64,000 nt of DNA from Streptomyces caelestis (lineage in GTDB: Bacteria; Actinomycetota; Actinomycetes; Streptomycetales; Streptomycetaceae). The stretch lies in NCBI RefSeq assembly GCF_014205255.1, contig NZ_JACHNE010000001.1, positions 1,612,001 through 1,676,000 on the forward strand. Reading direction: 5' to 3'. The stretch's first letter is position 1; each line of letters starts with the position of its first letter. Under the pieces are notes generated by a model, which worked only from the letters and a program-made list of their open reading frames with translations, was not told the origin of the DNA and searched no databases. A program made the position numbers and the translations under genes. Below are positions 15,575 to 24,678 of this stretch, one piece after another.

Positions 15575-16816
15575 TTACTTGCTGGGTGCGCCGACCGTGG
15601 GGCCGACCTTCACGACCTCGCCGATGACGATGACCGCCGGGGGTTTCACGTCCTCGGTACGGACCGTCTCCGCGACCGTCGCGAGGGTCGCGTCGACCCG
15701 GCGCTGAGCCGCCGTCGTGCCCTCCTGGACGAGGGCGACGGGCGTGTCGGCCGGCTTTCCGTGCGTGACGAGCGTCTCCGCGATCTTTCCGATCTTGTCG
15801 ACGCCCATGAGGATCACCAGCGTGCCGGTGAGCCTGGCCAGGGACGGCCAGTCGACCAGGGAGCGCTCGTCGTCCGGCGCGACATGGCCGCTGACCACGG
15901 TGAACTCGTGGGCGACGCCGCGGTGGGTGACCGGGATACCGGCCGCGCTCGGGACCGAGATCGAGCTGGAGATCCCGGGGACGACCGTGCAGGGGATGCC
16001 GACCTCGGCGAGGGCCTGGAGTTCCTCCATGCCGCGGCCGAAGACGTACGGGTCGCCGCCCTTCAGGCGGACCACCGACTTGCCCTGCTTCGCGTGCTCG
16101 ATCAGCGCGTTGTTGATGGCCTCCTGGGCCATGTAGCGGCCGTAAGGGATCTTCGCCGCGTCGATCACCTCGACGTGGGGCGGAAGCTCGGCGAGCAGAT
16201 CGCGCGGGCCGAGGCGGTCCGCGATGACGACGTCCGCCTCGGCGAGCAGGCGGCGGCCGCGCACGGTGATCAGGTCCGGGTCGCCGGGGCCGCCGCCGAC
16301 CAGGGCGACGCCGGGCGTGCGGGTGCGGTGGTGCGGGGCGACGAGCGTGCCGTCGCGCAGGCCCTCGACGACGGCGTCGCGGATGGCGGCGGTGTGGCGG
16401 GGGTCGCGGCCGCGGGCATCCGTGGTCAGTACGGCGACGGTGACGCCCTCGCTGTGGCCGGTGGCCGGGGTCCAGGCCGTCGCCTCGTCGGCGTCGTCGG
16501 AGCGGACGCACCAGACCCGGTTGCGTTCGGCCTCGGCGGAGGCCCTGGTGTTCGCCTCTGTGTCGCCGGTGGCGATGAGGGCGTACCAGGCGTCCGCCAG
16601 GTCGCCTTCCTCGTAGGGGCGCTGGTGCCAGGTGATCTCGCCGGCGTCCGCCATGGCTTCGACGGAGGGGGTGACCTCGGGGGACACGAGGATGATGTCC
16701 GCGCCCGCCGCGATGAGGGCCGGGAGGCGGCGCTGGGCGACCTGGCCGCCGCCGAGGACGACCACGCGGCGGCTGGTGAGGCGGAGGCCTACGGGGTAGG
16801 CGGGGTGTTCGGCCAT
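15575..16816 (-). CDS. cobA: Siroheme synthase: precorrin-2 dehydrogenase / uroporphyrinogen-III methyltransferase fusion
   Basis: This 413-residue protein joins two enzymes. Residues 1-150 form a Met8-like NAD domain (VVVLGGGQVAQRR) that oxidises precorrin-2. Residues 165-405 are SUMT, with VGGGPGDPDLITVRG, the DRLG loop, KGGDPYVFGRGMEE and VPGISSSISVPSAAG, which makes precorrin-2 from uroporphyrinogen III using SAM. It feeds both siroheme (sulfite and nitrite reductases) and cobalamin. It lacks the C-terminal half of E. coli CysG order; here the dehydrogenase comes first, as usual. It lies next to the cobalamin genes. The symbol follows Streptomyces usage; cysG is equally used. Confidence 0.9.
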   Translation of the reverse strand: MAEHPAYPVGLRLTSRRVVVLGGGQVAQRRLPALIAAGADIILVSPEVTPSVEAMADAGEITWHQRPYEEGDLADAWYALIATGDTEANTRASAEAERNRVWCVRSDDADEATAWTPATGHSEGVTVAVLTTDARGRDPRHTAAIRDAVVEGLRDGTLVAPHHRTRTPGVALVGGGPGDPDLITVRGRRLLAEADVVIADRLGPRDLLAELPPHVEVIDAAKIPYGRYMAQEAINNALIEHAKQGKSVVRLKGGDPYVFGRGMEELQALAEVGIPCTVVPGISSSISVPSAAGIPVTHRGVAHEFTVVSGHVAPDDERSLVDWPSLARLTGTLVILMGVDKIGKIAETLVTHGKPADTPVALVQEGTTAAQRRVDATLATVAETVRTEDVKPPAVIVIGEVVKVGPTVGAPSK

Positions 16817-16975
16817 GAGGGTGCGGCTCCTGTTACGGCGGTGGTTCGGTAGCCCTGACGTGCGGATTTTACGGCGCGGGTGTGTGAGGTGGCACAGGTG
16901 TCCGGTGGCTGGGCGTCGTCACCGGGTGCGCGTGCGGGGGTCCGTGCCCACGGACCCCCACGGACCACAGGAGCC

Positions 16976-19900
16976 TTACTTCTCCGTCACTCCCGCCGAA
17001 TCGAACGTCGCCACCTCGTGCATCGCTCTGGCCGTGCTCTGGACCAACGGCAGGGCCAGGAGGGCGCCCGTGCCCTCGCCCAGGCGGAGGTCGAGGTCGA
17101 CCAGGGGGCGCAGGCCGAGCTTGTTCAGGGCGGCCACGTGGCCGGGCTCGGCGCTGCGGTGGCCGGCGATGCAGGCCGCCAGGACCTCCGGGGCGATGGC
17201 GCGGGCCACCAGGGCGGCGGCACCGGCGCTGACGCCGTCCAGGATCACCGGCGTGCGCAGGGACGCGCCGCCGAGGAGCAGGCCCACGATGGCGGCGTGT
17301 TCGAAGCCGCCGATCGCGGCGAGCACGCCGATCGGGTCGGCCGGGTCCGGCTGGTGGAGTTCGAGGGCGCGGCGGACGACCTCGGTCTTGCGGGCGAGGG
17401 TCTCGTCGTTGATGCCGGTGCCCCGGCCCGTGACCTCGGCCGGGTCCGCACCCGTGAAGACGGAGATCAGGGCGGCGGAGGCGGTCGTGTTGGCGATGCC
17501 CATCTCACCCGTGAGCAAGGCCTTGTTTCCGGCGGCGACCAGGTCGCGGGCGGTCTCGATGCCCACCTCGATGGCCTGCTTGGCCTCCTCGCGGGTCATC
17601 GCCGGACCGGTGGTCATGTCCGACGTGCCGGCCCGGACCTTACGGGGCAGCAGGCCCGGCGTGGCCGGGAGGTCGGCGGCGACGCCCACGTCGACGATGC
17701 AGATCTCGGCGCCCACCTGAGTGGCGAAGGCGTTGCAGACGGCGCCGCCGCCGAGGAAGTTGGCCACCATCTGGGCCGTGACCTCCTGCGGCCAGGGGGT
17801 GACCCCTTGCCCGTGCACGCCGTGGTCGCCGGCGAAGATCGCGACGGCCGCCGGCTCCGGGATGGGCGGCGGGCACTGGCGGGACAGGCCGGACAACTGG
17901 GCGGAGATGATCTCCAGCATGCCCAGCGCACCGGCCGGCTTGGTCATACGCTTCTGGCGCTCCCACGCCTCGCCGAGCGCCTTGGCGTCGAGCGGGCGGA
18001 TCTGCGCGACGGTCTCGGCGAGCAGGTCGTGCGGTTCCTCTCCGGGCAGTGCGCGACGGCCGTACGTCTCCTCGTGCACGACCCACGACAGCGGGCGGCG
18101 CTTGGACCAGCCCGCCTGGAGCAGCTCGGGCTCGTCCGGGAACTCGTCGACGTAACCGACGCACAGGTAGGCGATGATCTCGAGGTGCTCGGGCAGGCCG
18201 AGGGCGCGGACCATCTCGCGCTCGTCGAAGAAGCTGACCCAGCCGACGCCGAGGCCTTCGGCACGGGCGGCGAGCCAGAGGTTCTCCACGGCCAGGGCTG
18301 CCGAATACGGCGCCATCTGGGGCTGGGTGTGGCGGCCGAGGGTGTGGCGGCCGCCGCGGGTCGGGTCGGCGGTGACGACGATGTTCACCGGGGTGTCGAG
18401 GATGGCCTCGATCTTCAGTTCCTTGAACTGCTTCGCCCGGCCCTTGGGGAGGGACTTCGCGTACGCGTCGCGCTGGCGCATGGCCAGTTCGTGCATCGCG
18501 CGCCGGGTGTCGGCGGAGCGGATGACGACGAAGTCCCAGGGCTGCGAGTGGCCGACGGAGGGCGCGTGGTGGGCGGCCTCCAGGACGCGGAGCAGCACCT
18601 CGTGCGGGATGGGGTCGCTGCGGAAGCCGTTGCGGATGTCGCGGCGTTCGCGCATGACCTTCAGGACGGCCTCGCGCTCGGCGGGGGCGTAGCCGGGGGC
18701 GGCGGGGCCGGTGGACTGTCGTGCTTCTGCCACTGCGGCCGCGCTCTCTGCTTCGTGGCGTTCCTGATCCGCCAGGTCTTCCTGTTCGGCGGCCCGGGTG
18801 TCCAGGTCGTCGGCGTTCTGTGCGAGTTCGGCGTCGCCTTCGCGGGGTGCGGGGACGATGACCACGGGTTCCGCCTCGGGCTGTACCGGCTGGGGGACGG
18901 CGACCTGGGACTGCTGCGGGCCCTGGACATGCTGTCCGGCCTGCTCCTGCTCGTCCGGGGCCGGGCCGGGGAGTACGACGGTGACATCCTCGGCGGATGC
19001 CGGGGTGCTCTCCGGGGGCTGTGGGGTGTGGGGGGTTTCGGGGGTGTGGAGGGCCTCCGGTGCCGCGGGGGCCGGGGTGGCTTCGGCGGTCTCGGGTGTG
19101 GCGGCCACCGGCTCGGAGGCCGGCTGCGCCGCCTCCGCGGTCGGGTTGGCGGTCAGGCCGTCCGGCGCGGCTGCTTCGGGAGCCGGTGCCGCTGCCGCCG
19201 CCTGGGCGGTCGTGTCGGGGGCCGCCTGGGCAGGTGCGGGGGCCTCGGCTCCGGAGTCGGGGGCCGTCTCGGAGTCGGGGGTGGCCGTCTCGTTGGGCTG
19301 AGCGGGCGCTGTCGCCGCGGGGGGCTGAGTGGGTGCGGGGGCCGCCGGTGCCTCGGCGGGCGCCCCGGGGGTGGGTGCGTCGGTGGGGGCGGGTTCGTCG
19401 GCGGGCGCGGGGGCCTCGGCAGCCGGAGCGCCGGCTTCCGGGGCGGGCGCTTCGGGGGCGGCAGCGGCGGTCTGCGGTGCCGTCATCTCGGGTTCCTGCG
19501 CGGCTGCTTCGGCTTCAGTTGCCTCGAGGGCCTGGGCGATCGGCGCAGGAGCTTGCGCTGCGGTCTCGCCGCCACCGGCCTCCGGTTCCTTCGCGACGGA
19601 CTCGGTCGCGGGCGCGGCCGGTGCGGCAGCCTCAGGGACAACCTCCGCCGCGGGCGCCTGCGCAGCCGTGTCGGGGCCCACCACGTCCGGCGTTTGGGCG
19701 GCGACGGTCTCCACGGCGTCCGCCTCGGACGGAGCGACGACAGCAGCTTCGGGCGCGATGGCAGCCTCCGGGAACGGGACCGCCTCGGGCACGGGTGCCG
19801 CCTCCGGAACAGGGGCGGGCGCCACGCCCTGCTCCGCAGCCGGAGCCGGGGCCTGCTCACCACCGTCGGCGGGTTCGCGGGCGACACCCGGCCCGGACAC

Positions 19901-21232
19901 CTCGGGAGAACCATCGGCAAGTACCGGCTCACCGTCCTGACCAGAACCGTCCACGACCGGCCCCGGCGCGTCCGCCGGAACCGATCCAGGAACCGATCCC
20001 GAGGCGGGGACGGCCCCGGCCTCGGCGGGAGCCATCTGGGCGGCGTCCGGATCGACACCCACGGCAGCGGGCTCGCCCCCAACGCCCGGCTCCTGCACGG
20101 AAACGCCCTGCCCCGGCTCGGCGGCGGCCGCATGGTCAGCGGCGGGACCGACGCCAGCGGCAGCCGGGGCACCCTCAACCCCCGCGCCCTGCGCGGAAAC
20201 GCCCTGCCCCGGCTCGGCGGCGGCCGCATGGTCGGCGGCCGGGCCGACGCCCAGCCCTGCCGGGTCACCCGCAGCATCAGCGCCCTGCACGGACTCAGCC
20301 GCGGCCACCTGCTCACCGTCCGGGCCGGCGCCCACTCCAGCGGGGTCACCGGCAACCCCGGCGCCCTGCACGGGCACGGCCTGCTCCGGCTCGCCGGTAG
20401 CCGCCTGGTCACCGGCGGGCACGCTCGGCATCGCCTGGCTCTGCACGGGCTGCTCGGCGTCGGCACCCTGCGCGGGCACGCTCGACATCGCCTGGCTCTG
20501 CACGGGCTGTTCGGCGTGGGCGCCGTGCTCGGATTCGCCCGGCGCCGCCGTACCCTGCGCGGGCTGCTCGGCGTAGGCACCCTGCGCTGTGGCCCCACCC
20601 GGCGCCGCCGTCACTGTGTGGATCGGCTCCGGTGCTCCGCGGGTTGCGACGGCCTGGGCGGTGGCCGCCTGCTCTGTTGACGGAACAACCGTTTCCGCAG
20701 GCGCCGCCCCGGCGTTCACCGGGGCCTGGGGCGGAACCTGCGCGCCCCAGGGCGCGGCCGACGGCGCGGGTGCCTCCGGGGCGCGCGGGGCGTCGAGGTA
20801 CTCGGGGCCGGGCGCCGCCGCAGCGGGCTGCCGGGCCGGCGCTCCCGCGGGGCCGCGGTCGGCGAGCGAGCGGACCGGGCTGGCGGAGCTGTCGGGGAGG
20901 GGCGGGCCGAGGTGCAGCGGCCGGCGCGGGGTGATGGGCGGGATCGGCGGCGGGTCGGGCAGGCGGACGCCGCCGAGGTCGACCGAGCCGCTGTCGCGGC
21001 CGGACAGCTCGTGCGGGCCGGGCTGGTGCACGGCCTCGACGACCGGCTCCGGCGCGGGAGGGGCGACCTCGTTGCCCCAGGCCCCATGGGAGCCTGGCAA
21101 CAGCAGGTCTTCGTCCTCGGCGGTGTTCTCGGAGAGGTAGGCGTACGCACCGTGCGCGGGGGCGCCCGGCTGTTCCACCATGCCTGCGTTCTCCGGCAGT
21201 CCCTCGCCCGGGACCTGGCCGGTGTCGGTCAT
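16976..21232 (-). CDS. cobT: BluB-CobT fusion with an 850-residue disordered N-terminus
   Basis: This 1418-residue protein combines two steps of lower-ligand activation in cobalamin synthesis. Residues 1 to about 845 are low-complexity (Ala, Pro, Glu, Gly) with no fold, containing a 32-residue repeat (96-bp DNA period, 20101-20290). Residues about 850-1057 are a BluB flavin destructase/nitroreductase (RRDIRNGFRSDPIP, PSVGHSQPWDFVVIRS, GLGVGWVSFFDE) that makes 5,6-dimethylbenzimidazole from FMNH2. Residues about 1065-1418 are CobT, with FAGDHGVHGQGVTPWPQEVT and the catalytic Glu in RLGEGTGA, transferring phosphoribose to dimethylbenzimidazole. The ATG at 21232 has GAGGGG five bases upstream. 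Confidence 0.9.
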   Translation of the reverse strand: MTDTGQVPGEGLPENAGMVEQPGAPAHGAYAYLSENTAEDEDLLLPGSHGAWGNEVAPPAPEPVVEAVHQPGPHELSGRDSGSVDLGGVRLPDPPPIPPITPRRPLHLGPPLPDSSASPVRSLADRGPAGAPARQPAAAAPGPEYLDAPRAPEAPAPSAAPWGAQVPPQAPVNAGAAPAETVVPSTEQAATAQAVATRGAPEPIHTVTAAPGGATAQGAYAEQPAQGTAAPGESEHGAHAEQPVQSQAMSSVPAQGADAEQPVQSQAMPSVPAGDQAATGEPEQAVPVQGAGVAGDPAGVGAGPDGEQVAAAESVQGADAAGDPAGLGVGPAADHAAAAEPGQGVSAQGAGVEGAPAAAGVGPAADHAAAAEPGQGVSVQEPGVGGEPAAVGVDPDAAQMAPAEAGAVPASGSVPGSVPADAPGPVVDGSGQDGEPVLADGSPEVSGPGVAREPADGGEQAPAPAAEQGVAPAPVPEAAPVPEAVPFPEAAIAPEAAVVAPSEADAVETVAAQTPDVVGPDTAAQAPAAEVVPEAAAPAAPATESVAKEPEAGGGETAAQAPAPIAQALEATEAEAAAQEPEMTAPQTAAAAPEAPAPEAGAPAAEAPAPADEPAPTDAPTPGAPAEAPAAPAPTQPPAATAPAQPNETATPDSETAPDSGAEAPAPAQAAPDTTAQAAAAAPAPEAAAPDGLTANPTAEAAQPASEPVAATPETAEATPAPAAPEALHTPETPHTPQPPESTPASAEDVTVVLPGPAPDEQEQAGQHVQGPQQSQVAVPQPVQPEAEPVVIVPAPREGDAELAQNADDLDTRAAEQEDLADQERHEAESAAAVAEARQSTGPAAPGYAPAEREAVLKVMRERRDIRNGFRSDPIPHEVLLRVLEAAHHAPSVGHSQPWDFVVIRSADTRRAMHELAMRQRDAYAKSLPKGRAKQFKELKIEAILDTPVNIVVTADPTRGGRHTLGRHTQPQMAPYSAALAVENLWLAARAEGLGVGWVSFFDEREMVRALGLPEHLEIIAYLCVGYVDEFPDEPELLQAGWSKRRPLSWVVHEETYGRRALPGEEPHDLLAETVAQIRPLDAKALGEAWERQKRMTKPAGALGMLEIISAQLSGLSRQCPPPIPEPAAVAIFAGDHGVHGQGVTPWPQEVTAQMVANFLGGGAVCNAFATQVGAEICIVDVGVAADLPATPGLLPRKVRAGTSDMTTGPAMTREEAKQAIEVGIETARDLVAAGNKALLTGEMGIANTTASAALISVFTGADPAEVTGRGTGINDETLARKTEVVRRALELHQPDPADPIGVLAAIGGFEHAAIVGLLLGGASLRTPVILDGVSAGAAALVARAIAPEVLAACIAGHRSAEPGHVAALNKLGLRPLVDLDLRLGEGTGALLALPLVQSTARAMHEVATFDSAGVTEK
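20101..20292. repeat. 96-bp tandem repeat inside the BluB-CobT gene
   Basis: Two near-identical 96-bp units (AAACGCCCTGCCCCGGCTCG starts each) encode a 32-residue repeat in the disordered region. A second, 21-residue repeat (QPVQSQAM core) lies near 20400-20510. Confidence 0.75.
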
Positions 21233-21600
21233 GCGTACCCCTCGCCCATCGGTTAGTGCTCCTACGACCAGCTCACCCGGAACGGCGCACCGACCGCCCC
21301 GCAGTGAAGAACGAGCGTGCGTCCCCAGCGGCACGAACGGCCCGCCCGTAAAAGGCGACAAAGCCACTCACTGGCATTGTTGCGGCCGAACCACCGTCAC
21401 GGCACGTCGATCCGCGACGGTTCCGCTGTGGGCTGCGCCACGTTGCGCGTCCTCCGGTTCTGCCGTACCACACTCACCCCAAAACGGGCGGGCTTTCCGG
21501 ACATTGACCGACGATCTGCCGGACGTCCGCGTGCGGTGCAGCGATCGGCCAGCCTACCGCGCGCAGTACGACAACCCGATCACGGGGACGGCGGCGGGGG
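21233..21600. other. Intergenic region between CobL and BluB-CobT genes
   Basis: About 368 bases with no credible gene. I searched it on the minus strand for a cobalamin riboswitch (B12 box and upstream stems) and do not see one. It probably carries the promoter of the large fusion gene, but no clear -10/-35 pair stands out. Confidence 0.5.
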
Positions 21601-22815
21601 TCAGGCGCTGCGCCGGGGCAGCACACCGCTGAGCAGGAACGCGACGCTCCGTTCCTTCTCCGTCCAGGCCCGGGTGTCGAGTTCGACGGACTGGAGCAGG
21701 GCGCATTCGACGCCGTATCCGTGCTCCGTCAGGTCGCGGCCGACGAGTTCGGCGGCGTCCCGGGTGGCGGCGTGCGTGACGATGCGCTGCGGACGGCGGT
21801 CGGCGACGGCCGAGACGACGGCCGCTCCCCCGAACCCGACGCGGACGACGTCGGGTTCGGGGAGGTTCTCCAGGACGTGCGGGGCGGTGCCGTGCACGAT
21901 CTGGAGCTGGACGCCGAGGCGCCGGGCGGCCGCGTCCGTGCGGGCGCAGGCCGCCCGGTCGCTGTCGACGGCGATGACGGCGGCTCCGGCGCGCGCGGCC
22001 TCGATGGCGAAGGCGCCGCTGCCGCAGCCGATGTCCCACACGAGGTCACCGACACGCGGTCCGAGGCGGGCGAGCTGGGAGGCGCGCAGCAGCTGGGTCT
22101 CGCCCTCGCCGAGGTCACCGCCGTACGCCTCGGCGGGCAGGGACCAGCCGCGTGGTCCGGCGGACGGATCGCGGCCGGCGATCCAGGCGCCGGTCTCCCC
22201 CGCGGTGCCGGCCGGGCCGCCGAGGACGATGACGACGTTGGGGTCGCGCCAGGTGTGGTCGGCGGCCTTGTCGGAGGTGACGACGCTGACCCGCTCGCGT
22301 GCGGTGCCGAGTTCCTCGCAGATGACGAAGGAGCGGTGGACTCCTTCGAGGAGCAGGCCGAGTTCGGCGGGGCCGGCGCCGGGCGAGGTGAGGACCGCCA
22401 CCTTGGTGTGGGCGCGGCATACGTTCACCGCGCGGCGCAGGGTGCGGCGGTGCGCGACGACCACCTGTGCGTCGTCCCAGGGCATACCGGCACGGGCGAA
22501 GGCGGCGGCGACCGAGGAGACGGCGGGGACGACCTCTACTTCGAGACCGAACTCGGGGGCCCGCAGGGTGCGTACGACGCCGAAGAAGCCGGGGTCGCCG
22601 TCGGCGAGCACGACGGCCGTGCCGCGGTGGCCGGCGATGCGGCGGGCGGCGAGGGCGACGCTGCCGAGGCGGATGCGCTCGGCGCCGGCGGGTACCTCGG
22701 GGAGCTCCAGGTGATGGGCGGCTCCCGCCACGAGCGTGGCGGCACCCAGGGCGGCACGTGCCGCGGCGGTCAGCGGCGAACCGTCCCAGCCGATCACCGT
22801 GACCCGGTCGGCCAT
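21601..22815 (-). CDS. cobL: Precorrin-6Y C5,15-methyltransferase (decarboxylating), CbiE-CbiT fusion
   Basis: This 404-residue enzyme performs two methylations and a decarboxylation on the corrin ring. Residues 1-205 are the tetrapyrrole methylase CbiE domain (VTVIGWDG start, VLADGDPGFFG, VPAVSSVAAAFARAG). Residues about 235-395 are the CbiT domain, a Rossmann methyltransferase with the SAM loop VWDIGCGSGAFAIEAA. The ATG at 22815 opens the gene. The corrin pathway enzymes CobI, CobJ and CobM are not in this window, so the pathway must continue elsewhere; the neighbours here supply siroheme-branch and lower-ligand steps. Confidence 0.93.
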   Translation of the reverse strand: MADRVTVIGWDGSPLTAAARAALGAATLVAGAAHHLELPEVPAGAERIRLGSVALAARRIAGHRGTAVVLADGDPGFFGVVRTLRAPEFGLEVEVVPAVSSVAAAFARAGMPWDDAQVVVAHRRTLRRAVNVCRAHTKVAVLTSPGAGPAELGLLLEGVHRSFVICEELGTARERVSVVTSDKAADHTWRDPNVVIVLGGPAGTAGETGAWIAGRDPSAGPRGWSLPAEAYGGDLGEGETQLLRASQLARLGPRVGDLVWDIGCGSGAFAIEAARAGAAVIAVDSDRAACARTDAAARRLGVQLQIVHGTAPHVLENLPEPDVVRVGFGGAAVVSAVADRRPQRIVTHAATRDAAELVGRDLTEHGYGVECALLQSVELDTRAWTEKERSVAFLLSGVLPRRSA

Positions 22816-22949
22816 CGTCGTCAGTCTCCAGGGGTGTTCGCAGGTCGTCTGTGTGTCGTGGGGTGAGCGGCCCGCATGCGGGCTCCGTGAGAGTACCCGG
22901 TGAAGACGGCGGAGGGGGCGGCGGTGCCGTCCCGCGCGGTGTCCGTTCG

Positions 22950-23040
22950 GTCAGTTCAAGTCGCCGAACCCAGTTCGTGCCCCGAAGTCAGGGCAAGTCG
23001 CCCAAGTCAGTGCAAGCCGTCGGTGTCAGTTCCAGTCGCC
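22950..23040. repeat. Degenerate tandem repeat over the stop codon of a GNAT gene
   Basis: Four copies of a 16-base core, GTCAGTTCAAGTCGCC with variation, start at 22950, 22987, 23006 and 23025. The last holds the stop codon and final codons of the GNAT gene (minus strand). Spacing is close to multiples of 18-19 bases. Confidence 0.75.
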
Positions 23041-23658
23041 GTAGGACGTGAAGCCGCCGGGCAGCTGGTCGCCCACGCCTTCGATGTCCTCGGGGAGCAG
23101 GCTCCAGACGATCAGGTCGGTGCGTACCTCGGTCCACTCGCCGTCGTCCGTCCGTGCCCGGGCTATCCAGGCGCCGCGCAGCACCCCTTCGCTGATGCAG
23201 CCGATCTTCTGGGCCACCTGCTGGGAGGCGGTGTTGTCGGCCGGGGTGCGCAGTTCGAGGCGCTCGAACTTCTGGTCGTTGAAGAGCCACTGCGCGGTGA
23301 TGAGCGCCGCCTCGGAGGCGTAGCCCTCACCGCGGGCCCAGGGGGCGATGACGTAGGAGATCTCGCTGGAGCGGACCCGCCAGTCGGTGTTCCGGAGGTG
23401 GACGATGCCGACGAGTCGCTGGGTGAGGAACTCGGTGACCGCGAAGACGATGCCGCGGCCCTCGGTCCGTTCGGCGGGGGCCAGTTCGGTGATCCAGGAG
23501 CGGGCGTGGGCCTCGGTGTAGGGCTGCGGGACGGAGGTCCAGGCGGTGACGAGCTCGTCGTTCATCATGTCGGCGAACGACTGGATGTCCGGCTCCTCGA
23601 AGGGGCGCAGGACCAACCGCTCCGTGCTGATGGAGACGTTGGGAAAGGTGCTCGTCAT
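23026..23658 (-). CDS. RimJ/RimL-type GNAT N-acetyltransferase
   Basis: This 210-residue protein resembles GNATs that acetylate protein N-termini or small amines. It opens with TERLVLRPFEEPDIQSF, the classic RimJ/RimL start, has the acetyl-CoA region WARGEGYASEAALI at about residues 115-130, and the usual TPADNTASQQVAQKIGC follow-on. The ATG at 23658 has GGAG upstream, and nothing conserved precedes it. Its 3' end is repeated in the downstream gap. The substrate is unknown. Confidence 0.85.
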   Translation of the reverse strand: MTSTFPNVSISTERLVLRPFEEPDIQSFADMMNDELVTAWTSVPQPYTEAHARSWITELAPAERTEGRGIVFAVTEFLTQRLVGIVHLRNTDWRVRSSEISYVIAPWARGEGYASEAALITAQWLFNDQKFERLELRTPADNTASQQVAQKIGCISEGVLRGAWIARARTDDGEWTEVRTDLIVWSLLPEDIEGVGDQLPGGFTSYGDWN

Positions 23659-23798
23659 GCGCCGCTCCGTTACCTTCGGTGAACCTTCAGGGCCTGCTGA
23701 ACTGCCCAGCATGCAGCATGAAAGCACTGATCCGCACCACGGGGCCCTCCCCACCGGGTGAGGGCGGACCCCGTGCCTGACGGGTGCCGGGCGGGGGC

Positions 23799-24617
23799 TC
23801 AGAAGGAGGCGAGCACGGAGCCGGCGTACTTGTCCTGGATGAACTTCTTCACCTCAGGCGAGGTGAGGAGCTTCGCGAGCTTCTTCACGCGCGGGTCGTC
23901 CTCCTGGCCCTTCTTCACGGCGAGGAAGTTGCCGTACGGGTTGTTCTTCGGGGACTCCAGGACGAGGGCGTCCTTCGCCGGCTTGAGGTCGGACTCGATG
24001 GCGTAGTTGCCGTTGACGACGGCGGCGTCCACGTCGTCGAGGGAGCGCGGCGTCTGGGCCGCCTCCAGCTCCTTGAACTTGAGGTTCTTGGGGTTCTTGG
24101 CGATGTCGGAGGGGGTCGCCTCGTTGCCGACGCCCGCCTTGAGGGTGATGAGCCCGTTGGCGGCGAGGAGCTTGAGGGCGCGGGCCTCGTTGACGGTGTC
24201 GTTGGGGATGGCGACGGTCGCACCGCTCTTCAGGTCGCCGGCCTTCTTGACCTTGTGGGAGTAGAGGCCGAGCGGCTCCAGGTGAACCGTGACGACGGGC
24301 ACGATGTCGGTGCCGTTCTTCTTGTTGAAGTCGTCGAGGTACGGCTTGTTCTGGAAGTAGTTGGCGCCGACGGAGCCGTCCTGCGTCGCCGTGTTCGGCG
24401 TGACGTAGTCGGTGAACTCCTTGACCTGGAGGTCCAGGCCCTCCTTCTTCGCCAGGTTGTCCTTGACGTAGGTGAGGATCTCGGCGTGCGGGACGGGGCT
24501 GGCGGCGACGATCAGGGGTCCGTCGGAGCCGGAGTCGCCCGCGCCGCAAGCGCTGAGCCCGAGGGTGAGGGCTCCGGCGGCGAGGACGGCGGTGGTGATC
24601 TTGGCGGTGTTGCGCAC
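23799..24617 (-). CDS. metQ: Methionine ABC transporter binding lipoprotein MetQ (NlpA family)
   Basis: This 272-residue lipoprotein should capture D/L-methionine (or a related sulfur compound) outside the membrane and pass it to MetI. It has a lipoprotein signal ending LGLSAC with Cys at residue 24, then the NlpA body with HAEIL, FTDYVTPNTA, GANYFQNKPYL and a C-terminal SPEVKKFIQDKY. The likely start is GTG 24617, with AAGGAAAGG eight bases upstream. It is the third gene of metN-metI-metQ, 60 bases after metI. Confidence 0.92.
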   Translation of the reverse strand: MRNTAKITTAVLAAGALTLGLSACGAGDSGSDGPLIVAASPVPHAEILTYVKDNLAKKEGLDLQVKEFTDYVTPNTATQDGSVGANYFQNKPYLDDFNKKNGTDIVPVVTVHLEPLGLYSHKVKKAGDLKSGATVAIPNDTVNEARALKLLAANGLITLKAGVGNEATPSDIAKNPKNLKFKELEAAQTPRSLDDVDAAVVNGNYAIESDLKPAKDALVLESPKNNPYGNFLAVKKGQEDDPRVKKLAKLLTSPEVKKFIQDKYAGSVLASF

Positions 24618-24678
24618 GAAAAGTGCCTTTCCTTATGGCCTGCGAGTGGTGCGACCCCGTTGTGGGTGTACGGGGGGT

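Noticed and set aside
14214..16511. A 765-residue minus-strand frame
   Set aside because: It is a +1 shadow of the Nudix, SpoU and siroheme synthase genes with Arg/Pro/Gly-rich noise.
13661..16852. A 1063-residue plus-strand frame over kinase end, Nudix, SpoU and siroheme genes
   Set aside because: It crosses four recognised genes in a shadow frame; its sequence is typical reverse-complement noise rich in Gly, Val, Asp and His.
16880..20680. A 1266-residue open frame on the plus strand
   Set aside because: It is antisense to the BluB-CobT fusion, whose GC-rich Ala/Pro codons leave the opposite strand open. It shows no domain, start signal or plausible composition.
21233..21600. Possible cobalamin riboswitch before BluB-CobT
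   Set aside because: A GCCAGTGAG stretch recalls a B12 box, but the conserved upstream stems and the second conserved box are not present.
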